Made by a program: the position numbers and the translations under genes
Virus record (IMG/VR): IMGVR_UViG_3300025127_007751
Coordinates: 1-64,000 of that record
DNA length: 64,000 bases
Source of the DNA: a virus
Reading direction: 5' to 3' (one strand)
Part shown: positions 14,023 to 20,646 of the stretch, in pieces
Layout of the letters: each line of letters starts with the position of its first letter
Numbering within the stretch: the first letter of the stretch is position 1
The notes under the pieces: model-generated
The model's input: the letters and a program-made list of their open reading frames with translations, nothing else
Database searches by the model: none
Told to the model about the DNA's origin: nothing

Positions 14023-14814
14023 AACTTTTTTAATTCCATTTATTTCTCTAAATAATGTTGTATTATGTAAAACCATTAAATAATCAACATTTTTAAAATC
14101 TATATCAAAATGGTCATTCATATTTGCTTTAGGTTTTTCTGTTAACCCACTTTCTTTATACATTATACCTTCTAAAGCAGCCATAACTGGGTTTGATGTA
14201 TCTATAGATTTAATAAATTTACAATCTCTATACCAACCAAATTCTTGAGGTACTGAGCATCCTAATAGGTGAATATTATCATAATCACTTAATTCTTTAT
14301 CATGGTACAGAGAACTAATAAAACTTAGTCTACCTAATGCCCTACCTAAATCCTTATTAGGATGAGGAAATAAATCATTATACCAGGTAGCACCATAAGA
14401 TATTGCTATTTTTTCATAACCTAGTTCCTTTAAACTTCTAAAACTTTTATAAGCATCACTATAATCTTTACCTTGAGCTACAGCCATGGCTATACATTTT
14501 TTAGGCATAGGTATTTGTTTCCAATACTTTGCATAAACATGAGTTTGGGTATAATCCATCCATTCATCTGGTACTATAAATTCATTAGGTTCTAATTTAT
14601 ACAACCAGTGTTTTAATCTATCCCATTTATATGCCTCACCTAATTCATGTAGTGAATTATCCATAACAATATATCTTCCCTCCTTTTTAGCATCTAAAAA
14701 ATATTGTTTATACTCCTCATCTTGATCTAATAAATGGGGTAGACAGTAGTCATAATCATTAAATTCTTGGGATGCCTTTAACAGGCAACGGGGTACTTCG
14801 TGACTTACTTTCAT
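14008..14814 (-). CDS. dpdA: DpdA-like DNA 7-deazaguanine transglycosylase (TGT family)
   Basis: 268 residues starting at ATG 14814 (MKVSHEVPR); a TTG five codons upstream overlaps a promoter-like element and is disfavoured. Seen: IVMDNSLHELGE (candidate catalytic Asp early in the barrel), AVAQGKDYSDAYKSFRSLKELGYEKIAISYG, IHLLGCSVPQEF and SIDTSNPV. This is the order of queuine tRNA-ribosyltransferase barrels and of short phage DpdA proteins, which swap guanine for preQ0 in DNA. There is no tRNA-binding zinc domain. Directly upstream of queC, with the complete preQ0 pathway following, DNA is the likely substrate. The product would be deoxy-preQ0, as no QueF or amidotransferase is seen in the window. 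Confidence 0.8.
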   Translation of the reverse strand: MKVSHEVPRCLLKASQEFNDYDYCLPHLLDQDEEYKQYFLDAKKEGRYIVMDNSLHELGEAYKWDRLKHWLYKLEPNEFIVPDEWMDYTQTHVYAKYWKQIPMPKKCIAMAVAQGKDYSDAYKSFRSLKELGYEKIAISYGATWYNDLFPHPNKDLGRALGRLSFISSLYHDKELSDYDNIHLLGCSVPQEFGWYRDCKFIKSIDTSNPVMAALEGIMYKESGLTEKPKANMNDHFDIDFKNVDYLMVLHNTTLFREINGIKKVNSYV

Positions 14815-14815
14815 A

Positions 14816-14830
14816 ACTATATTATACAAA
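14816..14830 (-). promoter_or_regulatory. promoter-like element before dpdA
   Basis: The minus strand reads TTTGTATAATATAG, with a TATAAT core, ending a few bases before the dpdA ATG at 14814. It may drive the preQ0 gene cluster; the leader would be very short. Confidence 0.45.
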
Positions 14831-14855
14831 CCTTTATTTAAATCTCCAAATAACT

Positions 14856-15002
14856 CTAAATAGTTCTAAATCTTCTTGAGCTGTTCCAATAAACTCTAGG
14901 TGTTCCACCTAAATATTTTTTGCGATATACTCTATCATTAAAATCATTTCTAATTTGATTTAATTGGATATTTCCATTTTGTTGGTCATTATTACTTGTC
15001 AT
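14856..15002 (-). CDS. 48-aa small protein, translationally coupled
   Basis: A short gene whose ATG (15002-15000) overlaps the upstream TGA stop by 4 bases (ATGA). The product is Asn/Gln-rich at the start and very basic and aromatic at the end (RVYRKKYLGGTPRVYW, then SSRRFRTI). The stop TAG is at 14856. No family recognised. Coupling and a clean frame argue that it is real. Confidence 0.6.
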   Translation of the reverse strand: MTSNNDQQNGNIQLNQIRNDFNDRVYRKKYLGGTPRVYWNSSRRFRTI

Positions 15003-15496
15003 TTTTTAGCGGGGCGGCCTCTACGGCTTTTTATAAAAATTTTATTATATTTTTCTTCAATTTGATAATACAAATCTAATATTGTGCCTATACATATATC
15101 TACTTCTTGGTTTATTTCATCTCTTGATATATCAAAATTTTTCATGAAATGTTTATATAAACTATCTAATTTATCTGCCTCATCCCGCTCATGATCTTCC
15201 CATAATCTTTTTCTTCTTGCACCTAATAATTTAGATTTTTCTAAATATTTTTGATAATCACCTTCACATTCATCTAACATTTCATTTAGCATATGTTCGC
15301 AAAGCCAGGCCTGTAATTGGTAAGGGCCCTGATCAAAGTCACCATTAAATATTTTATCACGGAAATCAGCTTTATTAGGTAATGGTTTATTCCTAGATTC
15401 ATACCATCTCCACCACCTAAATTGATTATAATTTAATTTCTGGAACTTAGTAAGTTCTTTTTCAATAAATTTTCTACTTTGTGCTACATTAAACAT
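14999..15496 (-). CDS. hypothetical protein with basic RGRP tail
   Basis: 165 residues from ATG 15496 (MFNVAQSRKF), which begins right after the stop of the upstream small gene at 15498; a start at 15526 would overlap it by 29 bases. Rich in aromatic and charged residues (NQFRWWRWYESRNKPLP), mostly helical, ending in SRRGRPAKK, an AT-hook-like R-G-R-P that could contact the minor groove of DNA. The RadA-like protein at 41291-42094 has the same tetrapeptide near its N-terminus. Function unknown. Confidence 0.72.
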   Translation of the reverse strand: MFNVAQSRKFIEKELTKFQKLNYNQFRWWRWYESRNKPLPNKADFRDKIFNGDFDQGPYQLQAWLCEHMLNEMLDECEGDYQKYLEKSKLLGARRKRLWEDHERDEADKLDSLYKHFMKNFDISRDEINQEVDICIGTILDLYYQIEEKYNKIFIKSRRGRPAKK

Positions 15497-15497
15497 A

Positions 15498-15638
15498 TTA
15501 ACAAGGGCAAAATACCCATAGGGCAAAATATAATATATAAAAAACTAATGCAATAAACAAAAAAGAAATAATGCCTTCAACTGGTTTTTTAAGAAATTCT
15601 TTGACTGCATCTCTATTGAATTTGTACCATTCTCTCAT
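15498..15638 (-). CDS. 46-aa small membrane protein
   Basis: A short gene from ATG 15638 to TAA 15498. The N-terminus is charged (MREWYKFNRDAVKEFLKKP) and is followed by a 22-residue hydrophobic helix (GIISFLFIALVFYILYFALW), ending in FCPC. It is preceded at about 30 bases by the CGTATATTTACCC promoter-like element. Likely an inner-membrane protein; function unknown. Confidence 0.62.
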   Translation of the reverse strand: MREWYKFNRDAVKEFLKKPVEGIISFLFIALVFYILYFALWVFCPC

Positions 15639-15658
15639 AACTTTTATTTTTGATTAAC

Positions 15659-15678
15659 GGGTAAATATACGAAATAAT
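15659..15678 (-). promoter_or_regulatory. promoter-like element CGTATATTTACCC
   Basis: The minus strand reads TTTCGTATATTTACCC about 25 bases before the ATG at 15638. The 13-base core CGTATATTTACCC recurs exactly before the RadA-like gene (42121-42136). Confidence 0.55.
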
Positions 15679-15696
15679 ATCCGGGAATCCAAATTT

Positions 15697-16848
15697 TTAC
15701 ATGGAAGGTTTAAATCTTTCTATTTCCTGATTTAACCTATTCCATTCATCACTTCCTACTGGATTTTTATCTCTGTCTAAGTATAAACTAGATAAATCTC
15801 TTCCATCAACAACTCCATCTTTATTATAATCTAAACTGGAATCATAGTGTTCTCCATCGTTACCATTTTGACCTATTATATCCATTCGTTTTTCATCTTC
15901 TTCTGTGTATTTAAATGGATAATCGCTGTCATTTCTACTAAATAGCTCAGCATGGATATCTTCTTCAGTAATTTCTATAGGTTTTTTTGGTTTATCCTCC
16001 ACGGTTTCTCCATATAAATTTTCCTTATACTTTTTTTTTGGAAATGCTTGAAGCCAAGAAAAATTAGCTGCAATTACTAAACAAACAGCTAAAGGATCAA
16101 ATACAAAAATTATAACTAAAAGTAAAATATTAATGATTTTATCCATAGGATAACCAGTTAAACCCGATAGATACTTAAGGGGTCCTAATTCTCCAGCCAC
16201 TTCTACGTTATTATCTAATTCAAGTATTTCACGTTGATATTTACGTAATGAATCTACTGCGATTTCTCTTTTTACTTGTATATCTTTTCTATTTTCTTCC
16301 TCAACTTTGATACGACTTTGTGCCAAGCGTAACTCAGACGTGGAAATGGTGTTTCGAACGCCTCCAACCACACTGGTGTCCTTGATTTGGATAGACTGTG
16401 ATTTGGCATTAGAAAGAGTACTAATATTGTCCAGTATTTGTTGAAGTTCTTTATCATATCTATTTAAATCTATTTGGTAAAAATCTACTTTTTGCTGTAA
16501 AAATTTCTTTTCATTATCTACATAGGTAAGTTGGTTAAATGTATCCTGATAAGCTGCGGAAAGAAAACCATATATACCCATACTTGTAATTAAAACTAAC
16601 GTAATAGTGGCTATGGTTAAATAAAATCTTAAGTATTTATTAATTTCCGACCAATATTGATAAAGTAACGAAGCAGTAACTAGTTTAGCCACTTCTAATG
16701 ATCCCGCCATTATAATTACTTCAGTACTAGCTCCAGCAAATAACTTACTTAACCCAAAAACAGAATAAAAAGCTGCCGAACCAGAGACTGATAGTGCAGA
16801 AAATCCGATAAGGAAAGGTAAAAATCCTTTTTTTAAATTTTTAAGCAT
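15697..16848 (-). CDS. multi-pass membrane protein with coiled coil and calcium-loop-like tail
   Basis: 383 residues. Hydrophobic segments at about 10-38, 42-65, 72-97 and 235-262 flank a long charged coiled-coil region (about 105-215). After the last membrane span comes a cytoplasmic-type tail with DYNKDGVVDGRDLSSL, a D-x-N-x-D-G-x-x-D-x-x-D loop of the dockerin or EF-hand type. The architecture resembles DUF4407-like membrane proteins. It opens the run of envelope-related genes. A late-motif element lies only 2 bases before the ATG. No enzyme activity is indicated. Confidence 0.75.
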   Translation of the reverse strand: MLKNLKKGFLPFLIGFSALSVSGSAAFYSVFGLSKLFAGASTEVIIMAGSLEVAKLVTASLLYQYWSEINKYLRFYLTIATITLVLITSMGIYGFLSAAYQDTFNQLTYVDNEKKFLQQKVDFYQIDLNRYDKELQQILDNISTLSNAKSQSIQIKDTSVVGGVRNTISTSELRLAQSRIKVEEENRKDIQVKREIAVDSLRKYQREILELDNNVEVAGELGPLKYLSGLTGYPMDKIINILLLVIIFVFDPLAVCLVIAANFSWLQAFPKKKYKENLYGETVEDKPKKPIEITEEDIHAELFSRNDSDYPFKYTEEDEKRMDIIGQNGNDGEHYDSSLDYNKDGVVDGRDLSSLYLDRDKNPVGSDEWNRLNQEIERFKPSM

Positions 16849-16850
16849 GG

Positions 16851-16860
16851 TTATAAATAT
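16851..16860 (-). promoter_or_regulatory. late-type promoter-like element, unusually close to a start
   Basis: The minus strand reads ATATTTATAACC, ending 2 bases before the ATG at 16848. This fits the late element but leaves no room for a leader, so its function here is doubtful. Confidence 0.35.
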
Positions 16861-16888
16861 AGGAAGAAGTAATAGAAAAGCCTACTAA

Positions 16889-17497
16889 TTATACTATATC
16901 CTTACTTTCAAGTAAAGTATAACTAAAGGAATTACCCCAAATTTCTCTAGCTGTTTGGCAAATATCTAAAAAAGTATGCCAATCATCATTATCAGCTATA
17001 ACTTGACACCCAGCAGACCATTTATCCACTCTAATGGATTTGCCACCAGCTCTACCAGTTGCTCTATGAATATTAATACCAAATAGTCCTTCATCAACAT
17101 TATCTTCGTTTAGATCATATTTACCATCTTTATTTTTATCTCTATAAACTTTAACTGGTTCTTTTTGTCCTAAAGCTAAATATTTACCTTGATGTAGTCT
17201 TAATTTATGGGATCCTCTATATTGACCCGGTTTTAAAATAGCAACACCCTTTTTATTTAATAAATTTTGTTCCCAATGAGAACCGGGATCAGTAGTACAT
17301 TTAAAGCAATGAAATTGCCATTCTCCATCTACTTTATAGGATAAAGTTAAACAATCATCAAAAGCATTAGTTACCCTACCTTTTGTTTCCGAATTTCTTA
17401 CTCCAATAATATTTACATCATAATCCCCACCTGTAAAATATTTATAACCTTTACTAGCCATAGCGGCTTCAATTTGTTCTCTTGTATAACAACTCAT
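16889..17497 (-). CDS. peptidoglycan enzyme, L,D-transpeptidase-like (putative endolysin)
   Basis: 202 residues without signal peptide. The C-terminal half contains INIHRATG with H144 and WSAGCQV with C164, resembling the H...S-x-G-C core of the YkuD (L,D-transpeptidase) fold, in which the cysteine attacks peptidoglycan stem peptides. The N-terminus (residues 1-60) may be a small helical domain; DKNKDGKYDLNED looks like a calcium loop. It lies 2 bases after a holin-like gene, which argues for a lytic role such as a cysteine L,D-carboxypeptidase or endopeptidase. The catalytic Arg of canonical enzymes is replaced by Gln-Val after the Cys, so this is a divergent branch. Confidence 0.68.
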   Translation of the reverse strand: MSCYTREQIEAAMASKGYKYFTGGDYDVNIIGVRNSETKGRVTNAFDDCLTLSYKVDGEWQFHCFKCTTDPGSHWEQNLLNKKGVAILKPGQYRGSHKLRLHQGKYLALGQKEPVKVYRDKNKDGKYDLNEDNVDEGLFGINIHRATGRAGGKSIRVDKWSAGCQVIADNDDWHTFLDICQTAREIWGNSFSYTLLESKDIV

Positions 17498-17499
17498 AA

Positions 17500-17757
17500 T
17501 TAATCTTTTTTATTACCAAATATCTTCCCTACTTCAGCTATACCAAAACAACCTAGTACAACTATAACAAAGGAATCATAAATAAACTCATTAATAACTA
17601 AATCTTTTCCCAAATATCCAGTAAGTAAATCAGCAAAAGCAAATACAACCATTACAGCAAAAGCTATAAATCCAACTACTGATTTTTCGTTTATGTCGTT
17701 CTTATCATCAAATAAATTTTTGAATCCCATCCATTTACGTTTTAAAATATTAAACAT
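17500..17757 (-). CDS. holin-like protein
   Basis: 85 residues: charged N-terminus (residues 1-28), hydrophobic segment about 29-48 (VVGFIAFAVMVVFAFADLL), a short loop, then hydrophobic segment about 57-76 (FIYDSFVIVVLGCFGIAEV) and a lysine-rich tail. This size and two-span layout is typical of class II holins, which open the inner membrane to release endolysin. It sits directly before the peptidoglycan enzyme. A late-motif element lies 28 bases upstream. Assignment is by topology and position only. Confidence 0.65.
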   Translation of the reverse strand: MFNILKRKWMGFKNLFDDKNDINEKSVVGFIAFAVMVVFAFADLLTGYLGKDLVINEFIYDSFVIVVLGCFGIAEVGKIFGNKKD

Positions 17758-17784
17758 TAAACAACAATTTAGTGAAACGATTTA

Positions 17785-17794
17785 TTATAAATAT
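17785..17794 (-). promoter_or_regulatory. late-type promoter-like element before holin
   Basis: The minus strand reads TATATTTATAATAAAT, 28 bases before the holin start at 17757 and just past the lipoprotein stop. Confidence 0.5.
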
Positions 17795-17795
17795 A

Positions 17796-18329
17796 CTAAT
17801 CTAGTAAATATCCATATGGAGTAGCATTAACATCTAAACCTATTGGCCAATTTTCTAGTCTTAGATCCACAGTCATATTTCTTTGAATGTATGGATTAAA
17901 AAATTCTCCTTGTGCTTCTAAAGAAATACCATTGCTTACACTTAAAACATCTACATTATTCCAAACTATATACTCTTGATCACCTGGTATTTCTACTCCA
18001 GCATATTTGTTATCTGGACTTTCCCAAGTATAGTTTCCTAAGTCTAATAATTTTTCATCATCATTAGCATCTGAGTCTAAACAATATAAAGCAAAGTGTT
18101 GCCTATCCAATCTTGGTTCTCCATCATCAACTTGTAGATAAAGAATAAATATTTTTTTTACAATATTATTTTCATATTTTCTACCAGCAAAAGTTTTAAT
18201 TTGAGCATATCTTTCATATGGATCAAAGGATTGTCCATCTAGGCTCATTTCTATGGAAGGTAAAATTTCTTCTTTTTCACAACTAGTAAAAGTAAAGAAA
18301 CATAACAGTATTAATAATAATTTTTTCAT
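17796..18329 (-). CDS. surface-type lipoprotein
   Basis: 177 residues. Signal peptide MKKLLLILLCFFTFTSC with a lipobox cysteine at C17. The next residues E18-K19-E20-E21 match the C-x-K-(D/E)-(D/E) signal that sends lipoproteins to the cell surface in Bacteroidetes. The rest is a beta-rich domain of unknown family with a D-S-D-A-N-D-D-E acidic loop. A surface lipoprotein made during infection could block further adsorption (superinfection exclusion) or act as outer-membrane partner in lysis. No enzyme motif is seen. Confidence 0.82.
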   Translation of the reverse strand: MKKLLLILLCFFTFTSCEKEEILPSIEMSLDGQSFDPYERYAQIKTFAGRKYENNIVKKIFILYLQVDDGEPRLDRQHFALYCLDSDANDDEKLLDLGNYTWESPDNKYAGVEIPGDQEYIVWNNVDVLSVSNGISLEAQGEFFNPYIQRNMTVDLRLENWPIGLDVNATPYGYLLD

Positions 18330-18338
18330 TTTTAAAAT

Positions 18339-18740
18339 TTAAAATGCTCCAGCAGTTTTAACTTCTTCTATTGCTTCTTGCAATTCTTCCAAGTTTACAG
18401 GACATTCTAAATCTAGACCTGCCTTGAAACTTTCCTCAGCCACCCCATCTTTAAAAATTATTATTGTGGGGGCCATTCTCACCCTATATTCCTTTTTAGC
18501 TTTAGGTGCTTTACCTATATCAACTCTATAATATTTAACTCCTTTTATTTTGTCCCAATCACTAAATGCATTTATTTCATTGAACTTAGCCCAAAATTCT
18601 ACTACAACTATTGAAGATTCGTCATCTCCAAAAGCATCTTTGTTATTAATTATTTTATCAAGTGATGAATCATCTGCCCAATCTTGGGAAAAACTAGCAA
18701 AAGGTAATGCTAGCATTAAAATAAGGATAAAATCCCTCAT
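18339..18740 (-). CDS. secreted thioredoxin-fold protein lacking the CxxC pair
   Basis: 133 residues from ATG 18740 (MRDFILILMLALPFASFSQ), a signal peptide with a predicted cut after SFS; longer in-frame starts overlap the upstream gene. The mature part follows a thioredoxin pattern: VVVEFWAKFNEIN where W-C-x-x-C would stand, YYRVDIGKAP, VRMAPTIIIFKDG with the cis-proline. Both active cysteines are absent, so it is not an oxidoreductase; a binding or scaffold role in the periplasm is more likely. It begins 1 base after the stop of the TM/coiled-coil gene. Confidence 0.75.
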   Translation of the reverse strand: MRDFILILMLALPFASFSQDWADDSSLDKIINNKDAFGDDESSIVVVEFWAKFNEINAFSDWDKIKGVKYYRVDIGKAPKAKKEYRVRMAPTIIIFKDGVAEESFKAGLDLECPVNLEELQEAIEEVKTAGAF

Positions 18741-18741
18741 A

Positions 18742-19026
18742 CTACCTATTTTTTTGGATCTCATAAAGACGCTCATCAATCTTTTCGATTTCTTCTAAAA
18801 TCTTATCTACATCGTCTTGTGTATCCATTATTGTTTGTCGAATTAATTCGTCTTTTAAATCATATTCGATCCTGTCTATCTCCGGTAATGGTAGTTCCTT
18901 TGCTTCAGCTATATCAGCTTGTAATGTGTACCACATACCAGCTAACATAACTACAAAAGTTACTATCATACCAATTGTTTTTAAGTCTAAAGTTACTTTA
19001 GTATCTTCACCTATCTGTTTTGCCAT
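18742..19026 (-). CDS. N-terminal membrane anchor plus coiled coil (spanin-like topology)
   Basis: 94 residues: one hydrophobic segment at about 15-36 (LKTIGMIVTFVVMLAGMWYTL) followed by a charged helical region (about 37-94, with QDDVDKILEEIEKIDERLYEI heptads). This N-in, C-out layout is that of inner-membrane spanins such as Rz, which with an outer-membrane lipoprotein fuse the two membranes at lysis. The neighbouring lipoprotein and barrel genes fit that idea, but length and topology alone do not prove it. Confidence 0.6.
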   Translation of the reverse strand: MAKQIGEDTKVTLDLKTIGMIVTFVVMLAGMWYTLQADIAEAKELPLPEIDRIEYDLKDELIRQTIMDTQDDVDKILEEIEKIDERLYEIQKNR

Positions 19027-19027
19027 C

Positions 19028-20263
19028 TTATCTAAATGTAAAATTTACTCCAAATGTTGTTATAAAAAATTCTGAATCCCACATCTTAGTATATTCACCT
19101 TCAGCAAATATCCCTATTGATTTACTTAATTTCCAACCAATATTAGCTCCAGCCTGATAATCCCACCATTGTTCTCCTTCAGCTGCATCAGCTAAACCAT
19201 ATTGATCCCAATCATTTCTATATAAATAAGAAAGTGGAACTCTACCAAAATCATCTTTATCACCCATTACATATTCATGATAAGGTAAAAATGCTGAACC
19301 ATATAAATGCATCCAGAAATTAGATTTATAATGATAAAAATCAAAACCTACAACTGGACTAACTAATCCAAATGTACCAGTATTACCTAATATTTCATCA
19401 TTATATCTTGAAATTAATCTTTTGTAAGGACCATCTCTAAATTGAGGGTCTGAAGATGCTACAATTACACCTTCTGGGTTCCACCAAAAATAACCTCCTA
19501 TATTTTGTTCTTCACCAGTAATTGGATTATAAATGGTAGTAGTATAGTAAGCATCTTGGTAACCATATTCATAAGCTAGTTCATACCAATAATTAACTTG
19601 TGAACCATCTGGGTTTAAAGCACTAACCCAAATTTCATAAGGATTAACCCCATAAACTCTTTCGTGTGTTCTAAAAGCGGCACCAGCTGAAATACTAAAT
19701 TTCTTTCCTATTGGTAATCTTGCCCTAACATCTGCAGCATTATAGTTAAAATCAAATGCTCCTTGAAATCTTGATTCTAATTTTACGATATGATACTTAC
19801 CTGTATGTCTTAAAAAGTATCTTTGGTTTTCCCATTCTTCACCTCTACGTCTTTCTTTTTCAAAGTGGAATAAATATTCCCATCCTTGAACAGCTGAAGT
19901 AGGAGCTATAAGTGCGTTTTGTCTTTCTACGTTTTGGTCTCCAGTCCAAAAATTACCTGGTTTTCTTTCGTATCCAAATCTTCCTAATTTACGAATACCG
20001 AATCCAATTCTATAATCAGATGGAAAGTATTCAGTTACATCTTCCACAATGGGGACATCATATAAACCTGCTCCCTCAGGTTGTCTAATTAAATATTTTT
20101 TATTGGATGATTCATAGGGTGCTCTATAATCCCCAGCAGCGTAAACAGTAGAGTATTTAAAGAAATCATTATAAAATTCCTTAAATATGTTTTTCTTTTC
20201 CTTTTCTTGTGAATTAACTGGGAGGGCCAGAAGTAATGCAACAATTAGTACTAATATCCTCAT
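19028..20263 (-). CDS. outer-membrane beta-barrel protein
   Basis: 411 residues. Signal peptide MRILVLIVALLLALPVNSQ, then alternating polar and aromatic strands throughout (for example YRIGFGIRKLGRFGYE, GKKFSISAGAAFRTHE, AGANIGWKLSKSIGIFAEGEY) and a C-terminal strand EFFITTFGVNFTFR ending in an aromatic-plus-Arg, as outer-membrane barrels do. No plug or TonB box is seen. A phage-made barrel could change the receptor surface, act as a porin in infected cells, or help envelope breakdown. Transcribed from a late-type element directly behind a terminator. Confidence 0.82.
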   Translation of the reverse strand: MRILVLIVALLLALPVNSQEKEKKNIFKEFYNDFFKYSTVYAAGDYRAPYESSNKKYLIRQPEGAGLYDVPIVEDVTEYFPSDYRIGFGIRKLGRFGYERKPGNFWTGDQNVERQNALIAPTSAVQGWEYLFHFEKERRRGEEWENQRYFLRHTGKYHIVKLESRFQGAFDFNYNAADVRARLPIGKKFSISAGAAFRTHERVYGVNPYEIWVSALNPDGSQVNYWYELAYEYGYQDAYYTTTIYNPITGEEQNIGGYFWWNPEGVIVASSDPQFRDGPYKRLISRYNDEILGNTGTFGLVSPVVGFDFYHYKSNFWMHLYGSAFLPYHEYVMGDKDDFGRVPLSYLYRNDWDQYGLADAAEGEQWWDYQAGANIGWKLSKSIGIFAEGEYTKMWDSEFFITTFGVNFTFR

Positions 20264-20285
20264 ATTATTATCTTATTATATTTGG

Positions 20286-20295
20286 CTATAAATAT
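20286..20295 (-). promoter_or_regulatory. late-type promoter-like element before the barrel gene
   Basis: The minus strand reads ATATTTATAGCC, 23 bases before the ATG at 20263 and immediately after the T-run of the terminator at 20296-20324. Confidence 0.55.
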
Positions 20296-20324
20296 AAAAA
20301 AGGGGAATGCTAATGCATCCCCCT
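20296..20324 (-). terminator. rho-independent terminator
   Basis: The minus strand forms GGGGATGC-ATTA-GCAT(T)CCCC with one bulge, followed by TTTTTTAT. It ends the unit containing the gene at 20349-20579 and is followed at once by a late-type element. Confidence 0.85.
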
Positions 20325-20348
20325 ATAAAATTTCTACGTAATCTTATA

Positions 20349-20579
20349 TCATTTTTTCATTATATGAATAAGAACAAAGGCACCCACTAAACCTAGTAGT
20401 CCCTCAGCATTAAGATTACCTAATATTCCCATAATATTATCCACTACAGATATATTATTCCAAAAAGGAATACCTACTCCTCCAAATAATACTTCAAGTA
20501 CTATTCCGAGTGCTATAACTGAAATGCCAATTTCAGTCAGTTTGTTGGCCCAAGAGCCAATCTTAGTTAAAATTTCCAT
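20349..20579 (-). CDS. small two-span membrane protein
   Basis: 76 residues from ATG 20579 (MEILTKIGSW). Two hydrophobic segments (IGISVIALGIVLEVLFG, then LLGLVGAFVLIHIMKK) separated by a Gly/Asn-rich loop. It lies downstream of nrdA and ends at a terminator. The layout is compatible with a second holin or antiholin, but no family is recognised. Confidence 0.65.
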   Translation of the reverse strand: MEILTKIGSWANKLTEIGISVIALGIVLEVLFGGVGIPFWNNISVVDNIMGILGNLNAEGLLGLVGAFVLIHIMKK

Positions 20580-20646
20580 AAAAAATTGAATTTTAGTTAA
20601 ACAAAATGTAACTAACAACTATGAAGAATAACATTAATACATATGA

